Shown here: piece by piece, positions 1 to 8,430 of the stretch
Layout of the letters: each line of letters starts with the position of its first letter
How positions within the stretch are numbered: position 1 is the stretch's first letter
From: Campylobacter sp. RM16192
GTDB lineage: Bacteria > Campylobacterota > Campylobacteria > Campylobacterales > Campylobacteraceae
Length of the DNA stretch: 64,000 nucleotides
Assembly: GCF_004803855.2 (NCBI RefSeq)
Contig: NZ_CP012552.1
Coordinates: 620,001 to 684,000 of the forward strand
Direction: 5' to 3'
Program-made: the position numbers and the translations under genes
Notes under the pieces: generated by a model
The model's database searches: none
What the model was told of the DNA's origin: nothing
What the model saw: only the letters and a program-made list of their open reading frames with translations

Positions 1-364
1 CTGTATCGCTATGGAAACTAAGCTTGATGAGAATGGACGAAAGAGGGTTGTAAACTACTCTATAAACTATGGTCGGTGTGTATATTGCGGGCTTTGCGCC
101 GATGTTTGTCCGGAAATTGCCATAGTGCATGGAAGCGAATATGAAAACGCAAGCGAGCAAAGAGCTTATTTTGGCTTTAAAGAGGATCTTTTAACTCCAA
201 GAGATAAGCTTTGTGAACAGGTGGAATTTCCTGGATATGGTAGCTTAAGAGAGGATGCGGATAAATTTGTCAAAGCAACTCCAAATGCATATATAAATAT
301 AGATGAAATTTCTAGTGAGCTACAAAAACAGAGTGAAATTTCAAAGGAAAATAAAGATGTTTGA
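1..364 (+). CDS. nuoI: NADH-quinone oxidoreductase subunit I, C-terminal part (cut by window edge)
   Basis: The frame is open from the left edge, so only the last 120 or so residues are present; an internal ATG at 11 is not the true start. The second ferredoxin-type 4Fe-4S motif CxxCxxCxxxCP ([12 protein letters not shown]) is visible, preceded by a Cys at the window edge that would belong to the first cluster. NuoI carries clusters N6a/N6b and passes electrons through the peripheral arm of complex I towards quinone. The acidic, Gln/Lys-rich tail is poorly conserved. It overlaps nuoJ by 8 bases, so translation is likely coupled. Family assignment is secure because nuoJKLMN follow directly. 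Confidence 0.95.
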   Translation, partial: CIAMETKLDENGRKRVVNYSINYGRCVYCGLCADVCPEIAIVHGSEYENASEQRAYFGFKEDLLTPRDKLCEQVEFPGYGSLREDADKFVKATPNAYINIDEISSELQKQSEISKENKDV

Positions 365-890
365 AGTAGTAGCCTTTTATTTTTTCGCCGCTACCTCTAT
401 AGCATGCTTTGGTATAAGCGTATTTAGTAAAAATGTTCTTTATGCTATGAGCGCACTAGCTGGCGGAATGATCTTTATTTCCGGATTTTTCTTTTTGCTT
501 GGGGCTGAATTTTTAGGAGTTGTACAAATAATTGTTTATACTGGAGCAATAATGGTTCTGTATGCATTTTCGATGATGTTTTTTGATGTCAGCAAAGATG
601 TAGTAGAAAATAGAAGCAAGGCAGCAAATAGGCTAATATACACTCTTAGCGTATTATCTGCTCTTATTTTGGTGCTTATATTTGCAGCTCCGATCGTCTC
701 ATCAAATTTAAACGCTCAATATCCTATCGTAGAAAATGTCGGTAATGTTGAGATGATAGGAATTTTGCTATTTACAAAATATCTAATTGTGTTTGAATTG
801 GCGGCTGTAATGCTACTTGTTGCTATGGTAAGCGCTATAGTGCTCGCTCACAAAGATATGGATATGGGAGATAGCGATGATAACGCTTAG
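357..890 (+). CDS. nuoJ: NADH-quinone oxidoreductase subunit J
   Basis: Membrane subunit of the complex I proton-pumping arm, 177 residues, strongly hydrophobic with about five membrane helices. The frame is open from 303, but the ATG at 357 has an AAGGAA Shine-Dalgarno at 343-348 and gives the usual NuoJ N-terminus ([10 protein letters not shown]). The helix around [19 protein letters not shown] is the most conserved part of the family. The gene overlaps nuoI by 8 bases and nuoK by 14 bases, typical of a co-translated nuo operon. Confidence 0.95.
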   Translation: MFEVVAFYFFAATSIACFGISVFSKNVLYAMSALAGGMIFISGFFFLLGAEFLGVVQIIVYTGAIMVLYAFSMMFFDVSKDVVENRSKAANRLIYTLSVLSALILVLIFAAPIVSSNLNAQYPIVENVGNVEMIGILLFTKYLIVFELAAVMLLVAMVSAIVLAHKDMDMGDSDDNA

Positions 891-1185
891 TCACTATTTG
901 ATAGTTTCGGCGATTATGTTTGGACTCGGTATTTTTGGCATCATAAAAAGAACTAACCTAATAATGCTATTTTTTTCTACTGAAATTTTATTAAACTCAG
1001 CAAATGTAGCTTTGGCTGCGATATCTAAATTTAGCGGAGATATGACAGGGCAAATTTTTGCCTTTTTTATTATAGCTGTTGCCGCTAGCGAGGTAGCGGT
1101 AGGGCTTGGACTCTTAGTGCTTTGGTATAAAAAGACAGGTTCTATAGAGATTTCAAGCATGAAGAGCATGAGGAGAGAGTCGTGA
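877..1185 (+). CDS. nuoK: NADH-quinone oxidoreductase subunit K
   Basis: Small membrane subunit of complex I, 102 residues with three predicted helices, the usual length. The family has two conserved intramembrane glutamates that take part in proton transfer. Glutamates at the expected places are visible in FFSTEILLNSANVAL (helix 2) and AASEVAVGLGLLVL (helix 3). It overlaps nuoJ by 14 bases and nuoL by 4 bases (GTGA). Confidence 0.96.
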   Translation: MITLSHYLIVSAIMFGLGIFGIIKRTNLIMLFFSTEILLNSANVALAAISKFSGDMTGQIFAFFIIAVAASEVAVGLGLLVLWYKKTGSIEISSMKSMRRES

Positions 1186-3038
1186 ATCAAGCTGTTTTAT
1201 TTCTAGCTTCGCTATTTTTACCGCTTGTATCCGCAATATTTGCCGGTGTCTTTTCACACTCAAGACAGATGAATTTTGTGGGAGTAATATGCTCTGCTCT
1301 TATAACTTTAAGCACGGTATCTTCGTTGATATTTTTAAATTTGGTAATAGTTGGCGGAGAGATTGAGATTTATCTTAAGGATTTTATCGTAGCGGGTGGA
1401 TTCGAGAGCGAATTTAGCTTTATTATAGATGAAGTAAGCGTCATAATGATGTCTGTTGTTGGTATAGTAGCAAGTGTAGTGCATATATATTCTATAAGCT
1501 ATATGCATAATGATGCCGGATTTAATAGATTTTTTAGCTATCTTGGGCTGTTTGTCTTCTCTATGCTAATACTTGTAATGAGCGATAATTTTATCGGACT
1601 GTTTATAGGCTGGGAGTGCGTAGGATTATGCTCTTGGTTGCTAATTGGCTTTTGGTATAAAAAGCAGAGTGCAAGCTGGGCGGCAAATGAAGCCTTTATA
1701 ATGAATAGGGTAGCGGATCTGGCTATGCTAATAGGAATATTTCTGATATATCAAGAGTTTGGAAGCATAAGATATGATGAGGTTTTTAATATGGTCTCAA
1801 GTACCGATTCTTATCTGATAATACTAATTGCGGCTTGTTTATTTGTGGGTGCGATGGGCAAGAGTGCTCAATTTCCATTTCATACCTGGCTTGCAGATGC
1901 TATGGAGGGACCAACTCCGGTATCGGCTCTAATCCATGCCGCTACGATGGTAACAGCCGGAGTTTATCTTGTCATTAGAGCCAATGAAATTTTTGCTATA
2001 ACTCCAGAGATTAGTAGCTTTATAGCCTATCTTGGAGCTTTTGTAGCGATATTTGCGGCATCGATGGCCCTTGTAAATAGAGATCTAAAAAAGATAATAG
2101 CTTATTCTACGCTATCTCAGCTTGGTTATATGTTTGTAGCCGCAGGGCTTGGAGCTTACTGGATAGCGCTATTTCACCTTACCACTCACGCTTTTTTTAA
2201 GTCGTTATTGTTTTTATGCGCCGGTAACGTAATGCACGCGATGAATGATGAGCTTGATATCAAAAAGATGGGCGGACTTTATAAATTTATGAAGATAACC
2301 GCTATATTTATGGTTATTGGCTCTGTTGCATTGGCTGGATTTTATCCATTTGCAGGATTTTTCTCTAAGGATAAAATTTTAGAAGTGGCATTTAACGAAG
2401 GCAGTTTTATCATATACGCTATGCTTTTAGCAGGAGCTGCTATGACGGCATTTTATAGCTTTAGACTAATAATGCTTGTGTTTTTTACGGATAGCAAATT
2501 TGAGCATCATCCGCATGAGGCAAGTAGATCTGGCATAATCTCTCTTGCGCCTCTTGTGATAATGTCTTTTGTGGTGGGCTTTTTGGAACATAAATTCGAG
2601 ATTATTTCAACCATAGTTTTACCAGATTATGTATTTGATATTAAAGATAGTACTAGAAATTTAATGGTGATTTTTACTCTTTTAATAGTATTTGCTTCAA
2701 CAGCCTTTGCTATATTTGCCTATAAAAGAGGAATTTTTAAAGAGGAAATTAGAGGGCTTTGGGTTTATAAAATTTTAGAGCAACAATACTATATACCTCA
2801 AATTTATGAGAGAATTTTTATAAGAGGGTATAAGGCGGTAGCAAAAATATGTAGGAATTTTGATGAAGCCATAATAGATAGAAGTGTCGATTTTATCGCA
2901 AAAACGATCCACTCTTTTGCTAAATTTTCAGACAATATGCAAAGCGGAGATCTAAGTGTCATGCTTAGATTGATGGTGCTTGGATTTGCCATCTTGCTAA
3001 CCCTTGCATTTTTGTTTACAAAGGCCATAAATGCTTAG
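1182..3038 (+). CDS. nuoL: NADH-quinone oxidoreductase subunit L
   Basis: Largest antiporter-like subunit of complex I, 618 residues. The start is a GTG overlapping the nuoK stop (GTGA). The motif GWECVGLCSWLLIGFWY and the channel stretch AMEGPTPVSALIHAATMVTAG are diagnostic of NuoL/ND5. The C-terminal third has the long amphipathic lateral helix and final membrane anchor (about residues 520-618) that distinguish NuoL from NuoM and NuoN. It overlaps nuoM by 8 bases. Confidence 0.97.
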   Translation: MNQAVLFLASLFLPLVSAIFAGVFSHSRQMNFVGVICSALITLSTVSSLIFLNLVIVGGEIEIYLKDFIVAGGFESEFSFIIDEVSVIMMSVVGIVASVVHIYSISYMHNDAGFNRFFSYLGLFVFSMLILVMSDNFIGLFIGWECVGLCSWLLIGFWYKKQSASWAANEAFIMNRVADLAMLIGIFLIYQEFGSIRYDEVFNMVSSTDSYLIILIAACLFVGAMGKSAQFPFHTWLADAMEGPTPVSALIHAATMVTAGVYLVIRANEIFAITPEISSFIAYLGAFVAIFAASMALVNRDLKKIIAYSTLSQLGYMFVAAGLGAYWIALFHLTTHAFFKSLLFLCAGNVMHAMNDELDIKKMGGLYKFMKITAIFMVIGSVALAGFYPFAGFFSKDKILEVAFNEGSFIIYAMLLAGAAMTAFYSFRLIMLVFFTDSKFEHHPHEASRSGIISLAPLVIMSFVVGFLEHKFEIISTIVLPDYVFDIKDSTRNLMVIFTLLIVFASTAFAIFAYKRGIFKEEIRGLWVYKILEQQYYIPQIYERIFIRGYKAVAKICRNFDEAIIDRSVDFIAKTIHSFAKFSDNMQSGDLSVMLRLMVLGFAILLTLAFLFTKAINA

Positions 3039-4548
3039 TTTGATAATATTTTTTCCGGCTTTTGCTGCAATGCTTGGCTTTTTGATAGACGAGAAGAGCA
3101 TTAAGGTTTATGGGGTTTGTATAGCCTTTATAGAGTTTTTGTTGACTCTTTTTATGTGGTTTAGCTTTAGTGGAAGCATTGAGGAATTTAGCCTTATAAA
3201 TCATCTCTCTTTGGTTGGGTTTTTAAATGTAAACTATACTGTAGGTGTTGATGGAATTTCTCTATTTTTAGTTATTTTAAGCTCATTTACGACTTTTATC
3301 GGGCTTATATCTTTAAATTTAAAGGGAAATTTAAAGCACCTTGTCATATCGATTCTATTTTTAGAGATGACTATGATGGGAGTCTTTTTGGCCCTTGACG
3401 CGGTTTTATTCTATATATTTTGGGAGCTTAGCCTGCTTCCTATGTTATATATAATAGGCGCTTGGGGAAGCGGAAATAGAATTTATGCCGCGGTTAAATT
3501 TTTCATATATACCTTTTTTGGCTCTGTTTTTATGCTTGTAGCGATTTTGGCGATGGCATATCTGCACTATAGGACAAATGGATTTTGGAGCTTTTCTATA
3601 GTTGATTGGCAAAATTTAAAACTTCCTTTAAATACTCAAATTTGGCTATTTTTAGCATTTTTTATTGCCTTTGCGGTAAAAACTCCTATGTTTCCGTTTC
3701 ATACCTGGCTTCCTTACGCTCACGGTCAAGCTCCTACCATAGGTTCAGTTTTACTTGCTGCGGTCTTGCTTAAGATGGGAACTTACGGCTTTGTAAGGTT
3801 TTCTCTTCCTATGTTTCCGGACGCTAGTGTTGAGCTATTTAATATAGTAGCAATTTTGGCCATTGTTATGGTTATCTATACAGCCTTAATAGCTTATGTT
3901 CAAGACGATATGAAGCAGGTTATAGCCTATAGCTCTATTTCACATATGGGTATTATAGTGCTTGGAATTTTTGCTATGAACATAGAGGGTATTGGTGGAG
4001 CTATATTTATGATGATTAGCCACGGTATAGTCAGTGGAGCTTTGTTTTTGCTAGTTGGCGTGATATACGAGCGAAGGCATACTAAGATGATAGCAGAATT
4101 TGGAGGGCTTGCTAATGTTATGCCAAGATATGCTTTGATTTTTTGTGTAGTTATGCTTGGCAGCATAGGGCTTCCACTTACAATAGGATTTGTGGGCGAA
4201 TTTCTAAGTCTAGTTGGAATTTTTAAAGCAAATTTCATATACGCTCTCTTAGGCGGCATAGGCATAATAGTCGGTGCAATATATATGCTAAATCTCTTTA
4301 GAAAGGTTTTTTACGGAGTATGCGACAAAGAAGAAAATTTAAAGCTAAATGATCTAAATTTAAGAGAGCTTGTCACCCTTGTACCTCTTTGTCTGCTTGT
4401 TATCTATCTTGGGGTTAGTCCAAATATTATGTTAAAGCCTATAGATATGAGCGTAAATCAAATGATGGTCAAGATGTATAATAAATCCTTAAAAAGTGAG
4501 ACTAAAGAGTTTATTGCAAATTCCAATAGAATAGGAGGCGGACAATGA
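3031..4548 (+). CDS. nuoM: NADH-quinone oxidoreductase subunit M
   Basis: Antiporter-like proton-pumping subunit of complex I, 505 residues, about 14 membrane helices. Family motifs are visible: the conserved Glu in YIFWELSLLPMLYIIGAWG, and the discontinuous helix region KTPMFPFHTWLPYAHGQAPT with its lysine and histidine. It lies between nuoL (8-base overlap) and nuoN (4-base ATGA overlap). No sign of damage. Confidence 0.97.
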   Translation: MLSLIIFFPAFAAMLGFLIDEKSIKVYGVCIAFIEFLLTLFMWFSFSGSIEEFSLINHLSLVGFLNVNYTVGVDGISLFLVILSSFTTFIGLISLNLKGNLKHLVISILFLEMTMMGVFLALDAVLFYIFWELSLLPMLYIIGAWGSGNRIYAAVKFFIYTFFGSVFMLVAILAMAYLHYRTNGFWSFSIVDWQNLKLPLNTQIWLFLAFFIAFAVKTPMFPFHTWLPYAHGQAPTIGSVLLAAVLLKMGTYGFVRFSLPMFPDASVELFNIVAILAIVMVIYTALIAYVQDDMKQVIAYSSISHMGIIVLGIFAMNIEGIGGAIFMMISHGIVSGALFLLVGVIYERRHTKMIAEFGGLANVMPRYALIFCVVMLGSIGLPLTIGFVGEFLSLVGIFKANFIYALLGGIGIIVGAIYMLNLFRKVFYGVCDKEENLKLNDLNLRELVTLVPLCLLVIYLGVSPNIMLKPIDMSVNQMMVKMYNKSLKSETKEFIANSNRIGGGQ

Positions 4549-6035
4549 ATGAGCTGGCATTCATAAGCCTAGCAGGGCTAAATATATCCTCAGTCGCCTC
4601 AATGCTCTCTTTGATCTTTTTTGCTCTTTTAATTTTATGTATAAGCACATTTAAAAAAGATCTATCAAAGACCTTTTATACAGTGCTTTGTCTGATAGCC
4701 ATTATGCTAAACCTCGGAATAGTAATAGATCATAATATACTATCAAAAGGTTTTTTTGATCTGTTATTAGTTGATGGCATATCCGTTTTGTCTCAGATTA
4801 TTATTCTGATAGCTTCATCTTTATTTATCCCGCTTTCGCTTAGTACGAAGAGATTTTTTGAATATGAGATAAGTGAATTTTATGCGCTATTTTTATTTAT
4901 GATAGCTGGATTTGAATTTATGGTTAGCAGCAATAATCTTATTTTGATATTTATAGGACTTGAAACATCTTCTTTGGCGCTTTATACGCTAATTGCGCTT
5001 CACAATAAAATAAAGTCAATAGAGGCTGCGATAAAGTACTTTACTATGGGGGCGCTTGGTTCCGGATTTTTTGTATTTGGCGCTGCTATGTTTTATATGG
5101 CAACAGGAAGTGTCGAGATAAATTTAATAGCCGATGCGATAAAGCAGTCCGGATTACAAAGCAGTATGATAGCAACTCTTGGATGTGTATTTATGTTTGG
5201 CGCTATTGGATTTAAACTCTCTTTAATACCTTTTCATACATGGGTTCCGGATGTCTATGAGGGTGCCAATTCGCCTTTGGCTGGATATATGTCTGTAGTG
5301 CCAAAAGTGGCTGGATTTATAGTGGCTTTAAGGCTATTTGAGGCGCTTGCTCATTCGGATATATATTGGGTGCATTATATGCTATATATTTCTGCCATTT
5401 TGACAATGACTCTTGCTAATATTATGGCTTTAGTTCAAAGAGATGTTAAGAGGATGCTTGCGTTTAGCTCTATTGCGCATGCCGGATTTGTGCTTTGTGC
5501 CATAGTCATAGGAACTTCTCAAGCAAATGTATCTTTATTTTTCTATTGGATTATGTTTTTGTTTGCAAATTTGGGTGCATTTTCTATGCTTTGGGTTGCA
5601 AGATGCGATGATACGGTCTGCTGGGATAAAAGGTTTAAACATCCTTACGAGAAATTTGCAGGACTTATTAAAACACTTCCAAACTATGCGGTGATAATGG
5701 CGATTTTTATGGTTGCTTTAGCCGGAATTCCGCCCTTTAGCGTATTTTGGGGCAAGATGTATCTGATTTCTTCAGCTATTGCAGGAGATCATGTAGTTTT
5801 GGCTGTTATAATGGCTTTAAATAGCGCTATAGCGATATATTACTATTTAAAGCTGGTTGTCGTGATGTTTTTAAAAGAGCCTATTGTAAGCGATAAAAAC
5901 CTATATATCGCAAATACATCTGGCGCGCTTAAAGCTATTGTAGGGTTTGCTGCGATAACTACTATAGGAGCTATATTTATGATAGACTCATTACTTGAAT
6001 TTATCGCAAGTTTCGTGATCGCAAGTGGTTTTTAA
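4545..6035 (+). CDS. nuoN: NADH-quinone oxidoreductase subunit N
   Basis: Third antiporter-like subunit of complex I, 496 residues, and the last gene of the nuo operon. The segment KLSLIPFHTWVPDVYEGANS is the NuoN version of the channel motif, and the conserved Glu is in FIGLETSSLALYTLIAL. The ATG overlaps the nuoM stop by 4 bases. No hairpin terminator is visible in the 24 bases before pflA, so read-through into pflA is possible. Confidence 0.97.
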   Translation: MNELAFISLAGLNISSVASMLSLIFFALLILCISTFKKDLSKTFYTVLCLIAIMLNLGIVIDHNILSKGFFDLLLVDGISVLSQIIILIASSLFIPLSLSTKRFFEYEISEFYALFLFMIAGFEFMVSSNNLILIFIGLETSSLALYTLIALHNKIKSIEAAIKYFTMGALGSGFFVFGAAMFYMATGSVEINLIADAIKQSGLQSSMIATLGCVFMFGAIGFKLSLIPFHTWVPDVYEGANSPLAGYMSVVPKVAGFIVALRLFEALAHSDIYWVHYMLYISAILTMTLANIMALVQRDVKRMLAFSSIAHAGFVLCAIVIGTSQANVSLFFYWIMFLFANLGAFSMLWVARCDDTVCWDKRFKHPYEKFAGLIKTLPNYAVIMAIFMVALAGIPPFSVFWGKMYLISSAIAGDHVVLAVIMALNSAIAIYYYLKLVVVMFLKEPIVSDKNLYIANTSGALKAIVGFAAITTIGAIFMIDSLLEFIASFVIASGF

Positions 6036-6047
6036 ATTTAAAAATTT

Positions 6048-6053
6048 TATAAT
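6048..6053 (+). promoter_or_regulatory. candidate -10 box immediately before pflA
   Basis: A perfect TATAAT lies only six bases before the pflA ATG at 6060. If it is used, transcription would begin at or next to the A of the start codon, giving a leaderless message. No Shine-Dalgarno is visible in the nuoN-pflA gap, which fits. No clear -35 is seen, as is common in Campylobacter. It could also be a chance match in AT-rich sequence. Confidence 0.35.
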
Positions 6054-6059
6054 GTCAAT

Positions 6060-8429
6060 ATGAAAAAAACATTTTTACTCTTATTTTCTCCGATACTTGC
6101 TTTCGCCTTTTCTTTGGTATTAAATTCCGGCAAAGAGGGCGGAGTGACATATAGCATTCTTCACCTAAAAGACGATAGTGAATTTGCTTGCAAAGAGGAA
6201 ATTTTAGTCTACGATAATAAAATTTATACATGCGAGATAAAAGATAAAGCGATACCAAAGATAGACGATAAAATTCTCTCTTTGGTCGAGATTAACTTTA
6301 CTCAGGATTTAAACTCAACAAAGATAACCATAGTGCCAAGAGCCAACTCAAGGCTAATCGCATATCAAGAACCACTATTTAAGACAGATAGTGTAATAAT
6401 GGTGGATCAAAATTTATCCAAACACTACTCTATCATCATAGACCCACTTTTTAGCGAATTTGATAAGACAAAAAAAGACGGAATAAATTTCGCTCCGACA
6501 TTTAAAGATATGAAATATCCGAGTGTAGGAGCTCTTGATCTAAATAAAGCACCTATCGAAAATCCAGATGGTCACGATATAAATTCATATCTTAGCATTA
6601 AAAAAGAGTATGAAAGCAAACATTATGATTATGTTATAATCAGCAGCGAATCCGCGCTTAGAAAGCATCAAAACAGCATTTTTACAAGCGAATTTATGCT
6701 ATATAGATTAAGGGCGCTTGATAAAATTTTTGATACAAAAGATAGCCATGAAAATTTATCGCCCGCAAATATGGTAGATGAGGGTAGGGCTTGGATGAAG
6801 CTATTCGCCTCAGATGAAAACTATCCTGAAGTGCTTTATTTAGTCATGAAATCATATCTCAAGCAGGATATGACAAGTGATGCAAACTATATACTTGATA
6901 TATTGATGAATGAGCATAAGGACTCTAGCTGGACTAAAAGTGCGATCTTGGAGTTTGCCGACAGGATATATAACACAGGAAAGCGACAAGATGCGATTAG
7001 GATGTACGAAGATGTGCTCTATTCGTCTAATAATATTGATGTGGCAAGTAGAGCGTCTTTGAGCTTAGTAAATAGTAGCATAGACGATTCTCAATTTGAG
7101 ATTGCCAAAGGATATATGCTAAAAATTTTAAACGCCAATCCAAATTACTTGCTAAACGATATCTCAAAATCAATGGATTTGGCTGGAATTTTTCGAGATA
7201 AAAATATCAATGACGTAGCCTCTAAGATATATGAAATTTTGGTCTTAAATTTAAAAAAGAGTGATGATAGATATGAGATAGCTCTTAAAAATTTAGCTCT
7301 TAGCCTTGTCGGCACAAAAGATGTAGAGAAGGCTTATAAATATCTGCAAAAATATCAAAATGAGTTTAGAGAGGGTGGATATATAGCTCAAGTCGAGCAG
7401 GGTATGGATAGGCTATTTTTTGAGCTAAATGAAATAAACTCCACAAAGCTTCATCAACACTATGATCTGCTTATGGATAAATACGGCAAAAACGATATAG
7501 GTCAAAAGGCTCTAAAAGAGCAAGTTGCTCTATACCTGAAAGAGAAAAAATTTAATGATGTATTACGATATACAAACGTCGTAAGAGATATAAACGACAC
7601 TGAAAATGATAAAAATTTAAACCTCGCAGCTCTTGCTTTGGCGAATGACATGATAAGAAAGGATAACTGCAAGGCCGCAGTGGATTTAGTGGAAGGCTAT
7701 GAGATAAGAGCTGATATAGAGGCTAAATTTAAGCTATTTAACTGCTTTATGAGGATGTCTAGACATCAGAGTGCTTATGAGCTAGCTAAAGAGAATATAG
7801 CATCGCCAGATATGTTAGATAGGGTTGAGTGGCTTGTAAATTTAAGTTCTGTATTGCTTAAAATGCAAAAATATAAAGATGTGGTTCGTGTTGCCGATGA
7901 AGCCTTGGCAATAGCTGCAAATGAGGAGTATGCTGATGTATCTCCTGTATTTTTCGACCGCTTTGATGCGCTTATAAAGCTGGATAGAATACCTGATGCA
8001 ATGGCCACGATAAAGGCTATAGAGGATTTGAGGGAAAATGACTTTAGGATTATTGAAGTGTATGCAAAGATGTCTGAAATCACACAAAAGAACAAAGACT
8101 TTTTAAATACTGTAATCTATGCCAAGAAGGCAATAGATATGCAAAAAAGACTAAATATCAATACTTTTAGTCCGAAAGTGGAATTTGATTATATAAACGC
8201 TCTTAATAGGCTTGATAGATTGGATGAGGCTCTTAATAATTTAAAAAGTATTTTAGAAACTAAGCTTGAGCCTGTTGATAGAGTAAGGGCACTAGCACAA
8301 ATTTCAGAAATTTACATTAAGCAAAAACGTCCACAAGATGCTAAGCCATATCTAGAGGAGTGCGTCGGGCTAAATTTTGAAAGCTCTTGGAAAAGCCTAT
8401 GCTCCGAGCAGATTAAGCTCGTAGAGTAG
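6060..8429 (+). CDS. pflA: paralysed flagellum protein PflA, periplasmic TPR scaffold of the flagellar motor
   Basis: 789 residues with a clear signal peptide (MKKTFLLLFSPILAFAFS), then a beta-rich N-terminal part to about residue 170, then TPR-type helical hairpins to the C-terminus. Length and position right after nuoN match the C. jejuni pflA gene (Cj1565c, next to nuoN). PflA is known there as a spoke of the periplasmic motor scaffold that, with PflB, places extra MotAB stators and so supports high torque; mutants build paralysed flagella. The start has no visible Shine-Dalgarno but a TATAAT sits just upstream. The stop is one base from the stop of the convergent pbp gene. Confidence 0.85.
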   Translation: MKKTFLLLFSPILAFAFSLVLNSGKEGGVTYSILHLKDDSEFACKEEILVYDNKIYTCEIKDKAIPKIDDKILSLVEINFTQDLNSTKITIVPRANSRLIAYQEPLFKTDSVIMVDQNLSKHYSIIIDPLFSEFDKTKKDGINFAPTFKDMKYPSVGALDLNKAPIENPDGHDINSYLSIKKEYESKHYDYVIISSESALRKHQNSIFTSEFMLYRLRALDKIFDTKDSHENLSPANMVDEGRAWMKLFASDENYPEVLYLVMKSYLKQDMTSDANYILDILMNEHKDSSWTKSAILEFADRIYNTGKRQDAIRMYEDVLYSSNNIDVASRASLSLVNSSIDDSQFEIAKGYMLKILNANPNYLLNDISKSMDLAGIFRDKNINDVASKIYEILVLNLKKSDDRYEIALKNLALSLVGTKDVEKAYKYLQKYQNEFREGGYIAQVEQGMDRLFFELNEINSTKLHQHYDLLMDKYGKNDIGQKALKEQVALYLKEKKFNDVLRYTNVVRDINDTENDKNLNLAALALANDMIRKDNCKAAVDLVEGYEIRADIEAKFKLFNCFMRMSRHQSAYELAKENIASPDMLDRVEWLVNLSSVLLKMQKYKDVVRVADEALAIAANEEYADVSPVFFDRFDALIKLDRIPDAMATIKAIEDLRENDFRIIEVYAKMSEITQKNKDFLNTVIYAKKAIDMQKRLNINTFSPKVEFDYINALNRLDRLDEALNNLKSILETKLEPVDRVRALAQISEIYIKQKRPQDAKPYLEECVGLNFESSWKSLCSEQIKLVE

Positions 8430-8430
8430 G

